From Moellerella wisconsensis ATCC 35017 (GTDB taxonomy: Bacteria > Pseudomonadota > Gammaproteobacteria > Enterobacterales > Enterobacteriaceae), in contig NZ_LGAA01000027.1 in the NCBI RefSeq assembly GCF_001294465.1, positions 31,292 to 95,291 of the forward strand: DNA of 64,000 bases. Direction: 5' to 3'. Shown here piece after piece: positions 9,353 through 19,426 of the stretch (position 1 is the first letter of the stretch; each line of letters begins with the position of its first letter). The notes under the pieces were generated by a model. The model had not been told where the DNA came from. It ran no database searches and was given only the letters and a program-made list of their open reading frames with translations. The translations under genes and the position numbers were made by a program.

Positions 9353-10384
9353 TTAGGATTTTTTCTGTAAATAAGGTTCAAAAGCCTTAGTATAACGCTC
9401 TTCAAAACCATTTTCTGTTTTGATAATCATAAAAACAGGGATATTCAGTTCCTCTGCAACTTTTAAACCTTCCACTGGGCCGAGAACATTTAGGCCGGTA
9501 GAAAATCCATCTGCACTCATGCAAGAAGGAGCTAATACGGTAATTGATACTAAATTATGTACAATCGGTTTTCCGGTTTTAGGATCGATAGTATGAGAAA
9601 AACGGACACCATCCTGTTCAAAGAAATTACGGTAATCACCAGAAGTAGCAATTGAAGCATCTCCTGGTTCAATAATTTCTTGTACACTTTGATCTGTACC
9701 GTTAACTGCCGGTTTTTCAATCGCTATGCGCCAAGGAACATCCTTACCATTTTTGCCTTTAGTTCGAACTTCACCACCAATATCAACCATATAGTTATTA
9801 ATATTTTGTGATTCTAAATATTCAGCCACTACATCGACACCATAGCCTTTGGCAATTGATGATAAATCGACATACAGTTCAGGTATGGTTTTAATTAAGT
9901 TATTACCTTGAATAGATAATTTTTCAATGCCAATCCATGCACGGCGTGCCGCTAACTGTTCATCCGTGGGTTCTTTAGTAACACGGCCTTCTGGACCAAA
10001 GCCCCATAAATTAACTAAAGGCCCAACAGTGACATCTAAAGCACCTTGAGTCAGCTTGTTAATCCGGATCGCTTCTTCGACTACTTTGGCCGTGGCAGCA
10101 GAAACAGGAAACGGTGTATTTACTTCGCGGAATTGATTAAACCTACTGAGTTCAGAATTAGGCCGATAGGTCGACATCTGGTCATTAACTTCTTCAAGTA
10201 AATCATCAATTTTGGCCTGAATACTTTCAGTTGACGGAGAGGCGCTATCAGAAACATATTTTATGGAATAGTAAGTCCCCATCGTTTGGCCTTGCAGATT
10301 TTTTTGTTCAGGCCCACCACAAGCACTCAGTAGTATAATAGAAATAAATACAACTATCGGTCCTAATAATTTTTTTCTCAGCAT
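9353..10384 (-). CDS. apbE: FAD:protein FMN transferase (lipoprotein)
   Basis: Attaches FMN to threonines of NqrB and NqrC at the outer face of the inner membrane. The N-terminus is a lipoprotein signal with lipobox LLSAC (Cys22). Family motifs include GQTMGTYYSIKY (about residues 32-43), LDVTVGPLVNLWGFGP, VDLSSIAKGYGVD and GGEVRTKG, and the C-terminal SHTIDPKTGKP. It lies 275 bp downstream of nqrF on the same strand, so it may be read through from the nqr operon or use its own promoter; a GC-rich hairpin separates them. Confidence 0.95.
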   Translation of the reverse strand: MLRKKLLGPIVVFISIILLSACGGPEQKNLQGQTMGTYYSIKYVSDSASPSTESIQAKIDDLLEEVNDQMSTYRPNSELSRFNQFREVNTPFPVSAATAKVVEEAIRINKLTQGALDVTVGPLVNLWGFGPEGRVTKEPTDEQLAARRAWIGIEKLSIQGNNLIKTIPELYVDLSSIAKGYGVDVVAEYLESQNINNYMVDIGGEVRTKGKNGKDVPWRIAIEKPAVNGTDQSVQEIIEPGDASIATSGDYRNFFEQDGVRFSHTIDPKTGKPIVHNLVSITVLAPSCMSADGFSTGLNVLGPVEGLKVAEELNIPVFMIIKTENGFEERYTKAFEPYLQKKS

Positions 10385-10533
10385 AATTTTTCTCGGGCTC
10401 AGTATATTTTCTACGATATAAATTTGTCGGTATATTACTGCTTGCGCTATAAGTTATATCTTCGGTTATCAGTTTAATATCCTTATCTAGTTGATATTCT
10501 ATATCTTACTAAGCATCACTAGCATTAGATCAC

Positions 10534-10559
10534 TAGCGCCCACCATAAAGTGGGCGCTA
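10534..10559 (-). other. GC-rich hairpin between nqrF and apbE
   Basis: Perfect 10-bp stem (TAGCGCCCAC / GTGGGCGCTA) with a 6-base loop and no T-run. It may set the ratio of nqr to apbE-nqrM mRNA by stabilising an RNA end or by partial termination. Confidence 0.5.
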
Positions 10560-10659
10560 AATGTACCGGATGAGGAAATAATCCCCGACTACTGTCAGGC
10601 TAAAAAAATATAAATGCAATGATTATAGCCTGTTACATTATTAAAAATGAAAGCAATAA

Positions 10660-11886
10660 TTAGCCGCCAAAGTCATCCAGTAAAATGTTTTCATCTTCAA
10701 CGCCCAGATCCTTCAACATCTTAATTACCGCAGCATTCATCACTGGCGGTCCACACATATAGAATTCACAATCTTCTGGCGCTGGGTGATCTCGTAAATA
10801 GTTTTCATACAAAACATTATGAATAAACCCAGTATAACCATCCCAATTATCTTCAGGTAGAGCGTCAGATAGTGCGACATTCCAAGTAAAGTTTTCATTT
10901 TCAGCAGCCAGCTGATCGAAATCCTCCACATAAAACATTTCGCGTTTAGAACGTGCACCATACCAGAAACTAATCTTACGTTTAGAATTTAAGCGTTTTA
11001 GCTGGTCAAAAATATGTGAACGCATCGGCGCCATACCTGCACCGCCCCCGATAAAGATCATTTCTGCATCGGTATCTTTGGCAAAGAAATCACCAAATGG
11101 CCCAGAAATCGTGACTTTATCGCCTGGTTTTAATGACCAAATGTAAGATGACATAATACCAGGAGGCGCCTCTGAATTACGTGGAGGTGGGGTTGCTATA
11201 CGCACATTCAGCATAATCATACCGTATTCTTCTGGATAGTTAGCCATTGAATAAGCACGAACCGTCGGTTCTTTAACTTCAGAAACAAAGCGGAATAAAT
11301 TATGTTTATCCCAATCTTCACGATATTCTTCAGGAACATCAAAGTCTTCATAACGCACGGTATGAGGTGGGCATTCAATCTGAATGTATCCACCAGCGCG
11401 GAAAGGTACAACTTCACCATCAGGAATTTTTAATTTCAGTTCTTTAATGAAAGTGGCTTTATTATCGTTAGAGATAACTTCACACTCCCATTTTTTTACC
11501 CCAAAAATTTCTTCTGGTAATTCAATTTTCAAGTCTTGTTTAACATTGACCTGGCACGATAATCGGCAGCCTTCTTTCGCTTCACGCTTGCTGATATGAG
11601 AAAGCTCGGTAGGTAAAATATCGCCGCCACCTTCTTTAATGGTGACACGACATTGTCCACAAGTCCCGCCACCACCACAGGCTGAAGATACAAAAACACC
11701 CTGATTAGCCAGCATATTTAACAGTTTATCACCCGCTGGGGCTTCAAAACTCTTATCAGGATCGCCGTTAATTTCTACTTTAATTTCCCCTGTATTAACC
11801 AGTTTAGATTTTGCGAACAGGATTAATCCTGTCAAAACTAAAACGATTAGGGTAAACATTACTACGCCAAGAATAATAATATCCAT
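10660..11886 (-). CDS. nqrF: Na+-NQR subunit F (NADH dehydrogenase, FAD and 2Fe-2S)
   Basis: The electron input subunit: oxidises NADH and passes electrons through FAD and a [2Fe-2S] centre. One N-terminal membrane helix (about residues 4-24) is followed by the ferredoxin domain with Cys70, Cys76, Cys79 ([13 protein letters not shown]) and Cys111. The FAD-binding [11 protein letters not shown] motif, the nucleotide-binding [13 protein letters not shown] and the C-terminal YMCGPPVM complete the reductase module. At 408 aa it equals Vibrio NqrF. It is 15 bp downstream of nqrE. Confidence 0.97.
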   Translation of the reverse strand: MDIIILGVVMFTLIVLVLTGLILFAKSKLVNTGEIKVEINGDPDKSFEAPAGDKLLNMLANQGVFVSSACGGGGTCGQCRVTIKEGGGDILPTELSHISKREAKEGCRLSCQVNVKQDLKIELPEEIFGVKKWECEVISNDNKATFIKELKLKIPDGEVVPFRAGGYIQIECPPHTVRYEDFDVPEEYREDWDKHNLFRFVSEVKEPTVRAYSMANYPEEYGMIMLNVRIATPPPRNSEAPPGIMSSYIWSLKPGDKVTISGPFGDFFAKDTDAEMIFIGGGAGMAPMRSHIFDQLKRLNSKRKISFWYGARSKREMFYVEDFDQLAAENENFTWNVALSDALPEDNWDGYTGFIHNVLYENYLRDHPAPEDCEFYMCGPPVMNAAVIKMLKDLGVEDENILLDDFGG

Positions 11887-11901
11887 CAGTTCTTCTCGCC
11901 T

Positions 11902-12498
11902 TTATAGCTGCACACCGGAGAAAGACATAAAGCCTAATGCCATCAAACCGGTGGTGACAAAGGTGATGCCCAAGCCTTTCAGACCTGCCGGAACATCGGC
12001 ATATTTCATTTTTTCACGGATTGACGCCAACAGAACAATTGCTAGCATCCAGCCGATACCTGAAGCAAAGCCGTAAACAACCGACTCACTAAAGTTATAA
12101 TCGCGCTGAGCCATGAAAGAAACCCCACCAAAAATTGCACAGTTAACGGTAATCAACGGTAAGAAGATACCCAGTGCATTATATAATGATGGAAAATAAC
12201 GGTCTAAAATCATCTCAAGGATCTGAACCAGAGCTGCAATCACACCGATAAAGGTAATAAAGTTAAGAAAACTTAAATCTACCCCTTCAATCAATGCACC
12301 ATCGCGTAGGATCAGGTTATAAACCAAGTTGTTAGCAGGAACTGAAATTCCTAAAACAACCGTAACCGCAATACCCAAACCAAATGCAGTTTTAACATTT
12401 TTGGATACTGCCAAGAATGTACACATCCCCAAGAAAAAGGCTAACGCCATATTTTCAATAAAGACAGCACGAACAAATAGGCTAATATAATGTTCCAT
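11902..12498 (-). CDS. nqrE: Na+-NQR subunit E (membrane)
   Basis: A 198-residue protein with six predicted membrane segments, homologous to RnfA/NqrE. With NqrD it forms the paired inverted-topology core that carries an iron centre and takes part in Na+ movement. Characteristic phrases are [17 protein letters not shown] near the N-terminus and [11 protein letters not shown] in the middle; these hold conserved cysteines of the family. The start is 8 bp after the nqrD stop. Confidence 0.96.
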   Translation of the reverse strand: MEHYISLFVRAVFIENMALAFFLGMCTFLAVSKNVKTAFGLGIAVTVVLGISVPANNLVYNLILRDGALIEGVDLSFLNFITFIGVIAALVQILEMILDRYFPSLYNALGIFLPLITVNCAIFGGVSFMAQRDYNFSESVVYGFASGIGWMLAIVLLASIREKMKYADVPAGLKGLGITFVTTGLMALGFMSFSGVQL

Positions 12499-12506
12499 AG
12501 TATCGG

Positions 12507-13136
12507 TTAGTCCTTCTCAATCTGCGCTGGTTTTAACGTCCGTAGACCCCAAATCAGCAAGCCGATAATAAAGAATGCACTCGGCGCCAGTAGGAACAGA
12601 CCATTAGGCATATACCAGCCGCCATTTTGCAGTGATTCAAATACAGTGACACCGAATAATTTACCTGACCCAAATAACTCACGCAGGAATCCGACCAACA
12701 CTAAAATAACACCGTAGCCAAGACCATTACCGATACCATCCATGAAGCTTTCAATCGGTGGTGCTTTCATAGCGTAAGCTTCGGCGCGTCCCATAACAAT
12801 ACAGTTGGTAATAATCAATCCAACAAATACTGATAATTGTTTAGAAATTTCATAAGCATATGCACGAAGTATTTGGTCAACAACAATAACCAAAGATGCA
12901 ATTATTGCCATCTGAACAATAATTCGAACACTGCCCGGTATAAAGTTACGGATTAAAGAGATAAAAAAGTTAGAGAATGCAGTAACTAAAGTTACGGCAA
13001 TGGTCATAACCAGTGCAGTTTCGAGTTTAGTCGTTACTGCCAAGGCCGAACATACCCCTAAAATCTGTAATGCAATTGGGTTGTTATCAAATAACGGACC
13101 GAGAAGAACCCGTTTAATTTCTTTAGAATCAGCCAT
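12507..13136 (-). CDS. nqrD: Na+-NQR subunit D (membrane)
   Basis: A 209-residue six-helix membrane subunit, partner of NqrE. Visible family motifs are [17 protein letters not shown] and [17 protein letters not shown], each with the cysteine expected to ligate the intramembrane iron. It overlaps the 3' end of nqrC by 8 bp, indicating translational coupling in the operon. Confidence 0.96.
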   Translation of the reverse strand: MADSKEIKRVLLGPLFDNNPIALQILGVCSALAVTTKLETALVMTIAVTLVTAFSNFFISLIRNFIPGSVRIIVQMAIIASLVIVVDQILRAYAYEISKQLSVFVGLIITNCIVMGRAEAYAMKAPPIESFMDGIGNGLGYGVILVLVGFLRELFGSGKLFGVTVFESLQNGGWYMPNGLFLLAPSAFFIIGLLIWGLRTLKPAQIEKD

Positions 13137-13923
13137 TTTTCAACGCTCCTTCGCGAACTTTTTTCAGGAACGGACCAAAGCCGTTATCGCCCAGCCAGAA
13201 ATCAAACATAGATTGAATTCCGTTTGATGTCAGAGTTGCGCCTGATAAACCATCAATGCCATACGGGCTGTCAGTGGTTCCACTACGAACAACTTTTATT
13301 GCCGCAACACCTTGCTCATTGAATAGTTTTTTACCGTTCCATTGAGCACGCCATTGTGGGTTATCGACTTCCCCCCCCAGTCCTGGAGTTTCACCGTGTG
13401 AGTAGTAAGTAATACCGCGAACAGTAACACCATCAGCATCAACAGCCACGAATGCGTACATTATTGACCACAGACCTGAACCATATACCGGTAAAATGAT
13501 TTTCGAGACTTCGCCCGCATCGTCTTTTACCAAGTAAATTTCTGCTGAATTAGCACGACGACGGATTTTTGCCAGATCTTCGGCCGGTGATAATGCAATA
13601 CTGGTCTCATCGCTACGCAGTTCATCATTCAGATCATATTTAGCTTTACCATCTGATAATTCACCGGTTTTAAAATTCAATAGCTTAGGTGTAATGCGAG
13701 AATCATACAGCGCATTAATTTCGCTTGCGGTCATTTTAGGCTGTAGAAGCCCAGCAACATCCAGAATATTACGCTGTTTATCTAGCATAATTTGTTCTTG
13801 TTGCTGAGGTTTCAGCCCAACGGCAGAACCTGCAACAACGATAGAACAGACTAAACACAAAATAAACACGACAAGGAATGTTCTTCCAATACTGTCTTTA
13901 TTTTTTGGTTTTTCATTAGCCAC
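13129..13923 (-). CDS. nqrC: Na+-NQR subunit C (covalent FMN)
   Basis: Carries one covalently bound FMN on a threonine in the SGATLTS motif (about residues 227-233), with one N-terminal membrane helix and a large periplasmic domain. I choose GTG 13923 (264 aa) because [19 protein letters not shown] matches the start of the family and GGAG lies 8 bases upstream; the longer open frame would run back into nqrB. This start overlaps the nqrB stop by 8 bases. FMN is placed by ApbE encoded downstream. Confidence 0.95.
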   Translation of the reverse strand: MANEKPKNKDSIGRTFLVVFILCLVCSIVVAGSAVGLKPQQQEQIMLDKQRNILDVAGLLQPKMTASEINALYDSRITPKLLNFKTGELSDGKAKYDLNDELRSDETSIALSPAEDLAKIRRRANSAEIYLVKDDAGEVSKIILPVYGSGLWSIMYAFVAVDADGVTVRGITYYSHGETPGLGGEVDNPQWRAQWNGKKLFNEQGVAAIKVVRSGTTDSPYGIDGLSGATLTSNGIQSMFDFWLGDNGFGPFLKKVREGALKNG

Positions 13924-15154
13924 GGGCTTTTCTCCGCTTAATATTTGCTTGAACGACCAGATAATCAAACAGCGGTGCAAATAAGTTAGCAAACAAGATA
14001 GCCAGCATCATACCTTCTGGATATGCTGGGTTTGCGACCCTGATTAGCACACACATTACCCCAATTAAAATACCGTATGCCCATTTACCTTTATCGGTAA
14101 ATGAAGCCGATACTGGATCGGTGGCCATAAAAATCATACCAAAGGCGAATCCACCCAACACCATATGCCAATACCAAGGCATGGCAAATAAGGCATTAGT
14201 TTCTGAGCCGATAGCATTAAATAAATAAGAGACCGCTATCATCCCTATCATTACGCCCGCAACAATTCGCCATGAGGCGATACGGAAAAATAGGATTAAT
14301 GCGCCACCGATAAAAATCATCAGCGTAGAAACTTCACCGATAGACCCTGGAATGTTGCCTAAAAAAGCCTGCATCCACGTAATTGGTTCATTAGTTACGG
14401 TATTTACTAACGCATGATTACCACCGGCTGCCCATTGAGATAATGGCGTCGCCCCCGAGAAACCATCCGCAGCCGTCCACACTAAGTCACCCGAGATTTG
14501 TGCTGGGTAAGCAAAGAATAAAAAAGCACGACCGGCTAATGCAGGGTTTAAGAAGTTACGGCCTGTTCCACCAAAAATTTCTTTCGCAATAACCACACCA
14601 AAGGTGATCCCTAATGCGGCTTGCCATAACGGCATGGTTGGCGGAACAATCAAGGCGAATAGTATTGAGGAGATGAAAAAACCTTCGTTAATTTCATGCC
14701 CGCGGATCATACCGAACAGTACTTCCCAGAATCCACCGACTAAGAAGACCACAAGATAGATAGGCATAAAATATACTGCGCCTAACAACATCTTGCTTCC
14801 CCATCCGGCATCAGATGTCAGCGATGCACCTAAGAATTGAGCCACACGATAATGCCAATCAGATGCCAAAACTTGCTGCAGCTCAGCGCCACTGTACAAA
14901 TGATTCAATCCTGGAATAGCTTGGTTACCGACGTTATACATTCCCCAAAACATCGCTGGGAATACGGCGAGCCAAACGAGGATCATCATGCGTTTAAGAT
15001 CAATCGTATCGCGAACATGCGAACGTCCACGAGTTACTGTACCTGGTGTATAGAAAATGGTCGCTACGGCTTCATACAGCACGTAGTATTTTTCTAGTTT
15101 TCCACCGGGTTCAAAATGGTGCTCATATTTTTCAAGTAAATTTTTCAGACCCAT
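13916..15154 (-). CDS. nqrB: Na+-NQR subunit B (covalent FMN, riboflavin, Na+ channel)
   Basis: The large membrane subunit (412 aa, about ten helices), carrying covalent FMN and contributing to the Na+ path. The FMN attachment motif is FSGATPLSQ with the threonine at residue 236, the position known in Vibrio Nqr[13 protein letters not shown] and [17 protein letters not shown] are strongly conserved. It begins 5 bp after the nqrA stop. Confidence 0.97.
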   Translation of the reverse strand: MGLKNLLEKYEHHFEPGGKLEKYYVLYEAVATIFYTPGTVTRGRSHVRDTIDLKRMMILVWLAVFPAMFWGMYNVGNQAIPGLNHLYSGAELQQVLASDWHYRVAQFLGASLTSDAGWGSKMLLGAVYFMPIYLVVFLVGGFWEVLFGMIRGHEINEGFFISSILFALIVPPTMPLWQAALGITFGVVIAKEIFGGTGRNFLNPALAGRAFLFFAYPAQISGDLVWTAADGFSGATPLSQWAAGGNHALVNTVTNEPITWMQAFLGNIPGSIGEVSTLMIFIGGALILFFRIASWRIVAGVMIGMIAVSYLFNAIGSETNALFAMPWYWHMVLGGFAFGMIFMATDPVSASFTDKGKWAYGILIGVMCVLIRVANPAYPEGMMLAILFANLFAPLFDYLVVQANIKRRKARG

Positions 15155-15159
15155 TGGAA

Positions 15160-16509
15160 TTACCCTTCTAACTCAATCTTGGTTAGTACATCACGCAGTA
15201 CTGGGCCATATTCATACTTGGCCGGACAAACATACGTACACAGTCCCAGATCTTCTTCATCAAGTTCGAGACAACCTAATGCTTGAGAACCTTCAGTATC
15301 ACCCACTAGAAGATCACGCAATAAATGAGTAATCATGATGTCGAGAGGCATCACTCGCTCATAGTTACCAATTGGCACCATTGAACGCTCACCACCATTC
15401 ATTGTCGTCGTGAAGTTAAAACGTTTGTTCTTCAGGAAATGACCGATAGTTGTACGTGTAATCGTGAATTTATTGATACCCGGCATAATCCAGCCAAATA
15501 ACTCTTTCTCACGGCCTTCGCGTAATACCGCAACTGAATTATGGAAACGTCCTAAATAATGATGAGCTTCATCACATTTGACACCCCATAAAATTGAGCC
15601 TGAAATAATACGATTTTCACCATCTTTTAACTGACCAGCAGTTATCTCTAAGAGATCAGCCCCAAGCCGTGTACGGATCAAGCGTGGTTTTTCAACTTGA
15701 GGGCCCGCTAAAGAAATGACACGTTCAGTATATAAATGTCCGGTAGTAAATAATTTACCAATAGCGATAACATCTTGATAATTCAGATGCCATACCACCT
15801 TATTCATACTTACCGGTTCAAGGAAATGAATATGCGTTCCTACTAAGCCCGCAGGATGAGGACCCGCAAACTCGGTATAAACCAGCTGATCGCTAGTTGT
15901 CAGCTTCGGCAACTGGCCTGCACCATGACAAATGTGCAATTTACCATCAGTTAATTTAGACAGAACCTGAAGGCCATCATTAAATGCCTGCTGCTGTTGA
16001 TTAATCACGACTAATGGATTTGCCGCCAGCGGATTAGTATCCATCGCAGTAACAAAAATAGCTAAAGGCGATGAGCCTGGCTTTGGAGAATGGCTAAATG
16101 GACGCGTTCTTAATGCGGTCCATAGTCCCGATTGCAGCAAATTTTCTTCAACTTGTTCACGGGTAAGATTGACAAGTTGCGCGCTATCATAAGATGCAAA
16201 CGTAACCTGATCATCCTCATTATCATTCACTTTAATCACGACAGATTGCAGTACACGACGCTCACCACGATTAATATGTGTAATCGTGCCGCTTGCTGGG
16301 CTGGTAAATATGACCCCTGGGTTCTTTTTATCTTCAAAAAGAGCCTGTCCTTTTTTTACTTGCTCGTTTTCTTTTACCAGCATAGAAGGACGCATTCCCA
16401 CATATTCTTCACCTAGCAGCGCTACATGTTGAATCTGTGGTCCATCGTCTATTACTTGGGCTGGCTCACCTGCAATAGGGAGGTTGAGACCTTTTTTAAT
16501 TTTAATCAT
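15160..16509 (-). CDS. nqrA: Na+-NQR subunit A (quinone-reducing side)
   Basis: The first gene of the nqr operon, 449 aa, a cytoplasmic-facing subunit without membrane helices associated with ubiquinone reduction. Recognised by the N-terminal [16 protein letters not shown], the biotinyl-lipoyl-like [21 protein letters not shown] segment and the C-terminal [21 protein letters not shown]. The six-gene order A-F, with overlaps or spacers of 16 bp or less, points to a single transcript starting upstream of 16509, where a hairpin with a T-run lies. Confidence 0.97.
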   Translation of the reverse strand: MIKIKKGLNLPIAGEPAQVIDDGPQIQHVALLGEEYVGMRPSMLVKENEQVKKGQALFEDKKNPGVIFTSPASGTITHINRGERRVLQSVVIKVNDNEDDQVTFASYDSAQLVNLTREQVEENLLQSGLWTALRTRPFSHSPKPGSSPLAIFVTAMDTNPLAANPLVVINQQQQAFNDGLQVLSKLTDGKLHICHGAGQLPKLTTSDQLVYTEFAGPHPAGLVGTHIHFLEPVSMNKVVWHLNYQDVIAIGKLFTTGHLYTERVISLAGPQVEKPRLIRTRLGADLLEITAGQLKDGENRIISGSILWGVKCDEAHHYLGRFHNSVAVLREGREKELFGWIMPGINKFTITRTTIGHFLKNKRFNFTTTMNGGERSMVPIGNYERVMPLDIMITHLLRDLLVGDTEGSQALGCLELDEEDLGLCTYVCPAKYEYGPVLRDVLTKIELEG

Positions 16510-16583
16510 AAGATATGCACAAGTTTATCAGTTAAACCCTAAGCTAGTAGTTTCATTAGAAACCATAGCAACTCAGTAATAAA

Positions 16584-16610
16584 AAACACCCAAGTTATAA
16601 AAATAACTTG
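16584..16610 (-). promoter_or_regulatory. terminator-like hairpin in the nqr leader
   Basis: On the minus strand CAAGTTAT and ATAACTTG form a perfect 8-bp stem with a TTTT loop, followed by GGGTG and six T. It precedes nqrA by about 80 bases. It could be an attenuator of the nqr operon if transcription starts upstream, or the end of a short upstream transcript. The stem is AT-rich, so strength is uncertain. Confidence 0.4.
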
Positions 16611-16926
16611 AGCTTATAATTCTCCGATAAATGTCACGATAATTTCTTACTTTGCCAAGTGTAATTTTATCAGTTCCCTTCCTATCTGTCCGTCTATTGA
16701 AGTGACTTAGCTCAAGCAAATCACAATCTTTTTCATATTATTTTGCCTTGCACTCGGTTTTTACGATCTATCAATTCACAATTATCGATAACAGAGTGTT
16801 TTTTAAGCAAAGTGCAATATGTAAAAAATTATTACATTTCTATATTAATTTTATTTATCTGTCACTATGATAAAAAAATAACTTTGTTGACTTACTATTT
16901 CTGTTGTTTTTATATACGGATAATCT

Positions 16927-17709
16927 ATGAAAAGAGTGCAATCTTTTAGTCTGATTTATTTTCTTATTCTCTATTCTCTACAACTTGTTTACGCAGAAAA
17001 TAATTTTTCCTCACTAAAACTAAATGCTCAAAATACGCAAAATAATCCAGTATTTATTCAAATATTTAAGGAAGAAAATCAATTAGAATTATACCAGAAA
17101 AGGCAGAATGGGCAGTTTTCATTACTAAAAAGTTATCAAATATGTAACTACTCTGGGGGGCTAGGGCCTAAAAAACAGCCTGGAGATTTAAAAAGTCCGG
17201 AAGGATTTTATCAAATTACGACGAATCAACTTAACCCAAATAGTCGGTATTACCGAGCTATTAATCTAGGTTTCCCCAATGCCTTTGATAAAGCACAAGG
17301 CTATGATGGTCAATATTTGATGATCCATGGTGATTGCGTTTCTGTTGGTTGTTACGCCATGACGGACAAAGCCATGGGAGAGATTTATCGTTATGCAGCC
17401 ACAGCATTAAAACATGGACAATCACATATCGATATTAATATTTATCCGTTTAGAATGACGGCGGAAAATATGCATCGCCATCGAAACTCGCCCCATTATG
17501 CGTTCTGGCAGCAATTAAAACCGGCATATGATTATTTTGTATTAACCAAACAGCCGGCTGTAATATCTTTTCAAGCGGGTCAATATACCGTCGAAAAAAA
17601 GAGTATTAATGACACTAACATAGCTGAAAACACCCAGCTTCAAGCACAAACTAGCGCGACTAAATTATTACGTTTAGGCTCACAAAATACGTTCACCGAG
17701 GTAAAATAA
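16927..17709 (+). CDS. dpaA: YafK/DpaA-type L,D-transpeptidase-family protein (Lpp-peptidoglycan amidase)
   Basis: Periplasmic YkuD-fold protein. Signal peptide at residues 1-23 (cleavage after VYA). The catalytic signature HGDCVSVGCYAM places His134 and Cys142 as the active pair; KICKYSGGLGPK-like and KSPEGFYQI segments match E. coli YafK, which removes Braun lipoprotein from peptidoglycan. Length 260 aa against 246 in E. coli, the extra residues being a variable C-terminal tail. The 3' end overlaps the convergent yafJ gene by 30 bp. Ribosome site is weak. Confidence 0.9.
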   Translation: MKRVQSFSLIYFLILYSLQLVYAENNFSSLKLNAQNTQNNPVFIQIFKEENQLELYQKRQNGQFSLLKSYQICNYSGGLGPKKQPGDLKSPEGFYQITTNQLNPNSRYYRAINLGFPNAFDKAQGYDGQYLMIHGDCVSVGCYAMTDKAMGEIYRYAATALKHGQSHIDINIYPFRMTAENMHRHRNSPHYAFWQQLKPAYDYFVLTKQPAVISFQAGQYTVEKKSINDTNIAENTQLQAQTSATKLLRLGSQNTFTEVK

Positions 17710-18447
17710 AATAAATTCACCCGGTTCAATTCGCTGCCAATTCTCGTTGCCCGTCAATGGCTGTGTGGCGATAACCGACACCACATCGCTAGGTTGAGTG
17801 CATTGCTGAAAATCAATTTCTATATCCTGATCTAACAGCTTAGCCTTGCCAAAAGGTGAACGCCGAGTCAGCCAGTGTAAATTAGTCGAGCAATAAGCCA
17901 TCACATAACGTCCATCGGACAGCAGCATATTGAACACACCTTTTTCCCTTAGCTGGCTAGCAAGCTGAGCAATATAATTAAACACAGCTGGCCAATGGCT
18001 CGGTGTGCGAGGATATTTAGTAACCAGTTGATTTAAAATCCAGCAAAAAGCTTTTTCACTGTCAGTCTGCCCAATCGGTCTAAAGTTCCCGGTGGATAAA
18101 GTGTTATAACCTTTCAATTGCCCATTATGCGCATAAGTCCAGTTACGTCCCCATAATTCACGAGTAAACGGATGGGTATTCTCTAACGATACGTTACCTC
18201 GATTTGCCTGCCGAATATGCGCGATCACCGCTTCTGATTTTATCGGATATTCTTGGACAAACCGAGCGACTGGCGACATATAACTCGGTTGTGGATCTTT
18301 AAATGTGCGACAGCCAAGTCCTTCATAGAAAGTGATCCCCCAGCCATCTTTATGTGGGCCCGTTTGCCCACCACGTGGGATCAATCCACTTAAACTGAAA
18401 CTAATATCGGTCGGTACATTGGCACTCATGCCGAGCAATTCACACAT
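17680..18447 (-). CDS. yafJ: class II glutamine amidotransferase YafJ
   Basis: Ntn-hydrolase-type glutamine amidotransferase of unknown physiological substrate. The nucleophile is Cys2 (MCELLGMSAN), with GPHKDGWG, AHIRQANRG and FAHNG-like YAHNGQLKG motifs of the glutaminase domain. At 255 aa it matches the YafJ family. gmhA lies 25 bp upstream on the same strand, the same pairing as in E. coli. Confidence 0.93.
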   Translation of the reverse strand: MCELLGMSANVPTDISFSLSGLIPRGGQTGPHKDGWGITFYEGLGCRTFKDPQPSYMSPVARFVQEYPIKSEAVIAHIRQANRGNVSLENTHPFTRELWGRNWTYAHNGQLKGYNTLSTGNFRPIGQTDSEKAFCWILNQLVTKYPRTPSHWPAVFNYIAQLASQLREKGVFNMLLSDGRYVMAYCSTNLHWLTRRSPFGKAKLLDQDIEIDFQQCTQPSDVVSVIATQPLTGNENWQRIEPGEFILFYLGERIL

Positions 18448-18472
18448 TTAACGCCTCCGAAAACTTAACGGG

Positions 18473-19051
18473 TTACTTCACCATCTCTTTTTCAATTAAT
18501 TGGATCAAGATATGAATAACTTTTATATGGATTTCTTGAATTCGATCAGCATAACCAAAATGAGGAACACGAATTTCAATATCTGCACTACCGGCCATTT
18601 TTCCGCCATCTTTACCCGTCAGCGTAATTACTTTCATTCCTTTTTCACGGGCAGCTTCGATAGCTTTAATTATATTTCCTGAATTTCCTGAGGTCGAAAT
18701 ACCCAGTAAAACATCACCTTCTTTACCGACCGCTTCCAGAAAACGCGAGAAAACATATTCATAACCGAAATCATTACTAACGCATGATAAATGACTGACA
18801 TCAGAAATAGCAATTGCCGGATAACCGGGACGATTTTCACGGTAGCGACCAGTTAATTCCTCAGCGAAATGCATCGCATCGCAATGAGATCCCCCATTAC
18901 CACAAGATAAAACTTTTCCACCCGCTTTAAATGAATCCGCGAGTAAAATCGCAGCCTGTTGAATGGCATCAATATTTTTATCGTCACTTAGAAATTGAGT
19001 CAATGTCTCTGCGGCTTCATTCAATTCACCACGAATGAGATCTTGGTACAT
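18473..19051 (-). CDS. gmhA: sedoheptulose-7-phosphate isomerase
   Basis: First enzyme of ADP-heptose synthesis for the inner core of LPS. A 192-residue SIS-domain protein: [20 protein letters not shown] (about residues 50-69, Zn/substrate site), [10 protein letters not shown] and the C-terminal [15 protein letters not shown]. Length and sequence follow E. coli GmhA (LpcA). A Shine-Dalgarno AAGGGGA precedes the ATG. Probably transcribed with yafJ. Confidence 0.97.
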   Translation of the reverse strand: MYQDLIRGELNEAAETLTQFLSDDKNIDAIQQAAILLADSFKAGGKVLSCGNGGSHCDAMHFAEELTGRYRENRPGYPAIAISDVSHLSCVSNDFGYEYVFSRFLEAVGKEGDVLLGISTSGNSGNIIKAIEAAREKGMKVITLTGKDGGKMAGSADIEIRVPHFGYADRIQEIHIKVIHILIQLIEKEMVK

Positions 19052-19388
19052 GGAAGTCCCCTTAATTAAAGATACGAATTATCAGAGTGATATATTATCA
19101 GATATAATCAAGCTGTTAATTAATCTTTACTGCTCAGATTGTTATGTTGATAAGTTTGTTAACTAACTCAATAAATTGCTACTATTTTTGGTTTTTTTAT
19201 TCCATTCATCCTATTCGGTTTTTACTCTCATACTAATTTCTTTCATACCCCTCCACTCAAAATAAGAACTAAAAAATCAACTTATCTATTCATTTTGATT
19301 ATTTATTTGATGATTTTGTGAACCACCTTGTAATTAAAATGTAAAAAGGTTGCTAATTAATGTCGAGTTGCTAAAAATTAAGCCAGAC
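19052..19388. other. gmhA-fadE intergenic region
   Basis: AT-rich divergent promoter region without an ORF. Apart from the FadR-like site near its right end (19389-19405) no operator was recognised. Confidence 0.4.
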
Positions 19389-19405
19389 AACAGGTCAGAC
19401 CTCTG
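19389..19405 (+). promoter_or_regulatory. FadR-like operator before fadE
   Basis: The 17-mer AACAGGTCAGACCTCTG contains the palindromic core GGTC-A-GACC and matches 12 of 17 positions of the FadR consensus I recall (AGCTGGTCCGACCTGTT). It lies 22 bp before the fadE ATG. FadR repression of fadE is established in E. coli. Confidence 0.65.
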
Positions 19406-19426
19406 ACGAGAAACAGGAGTTTAATT

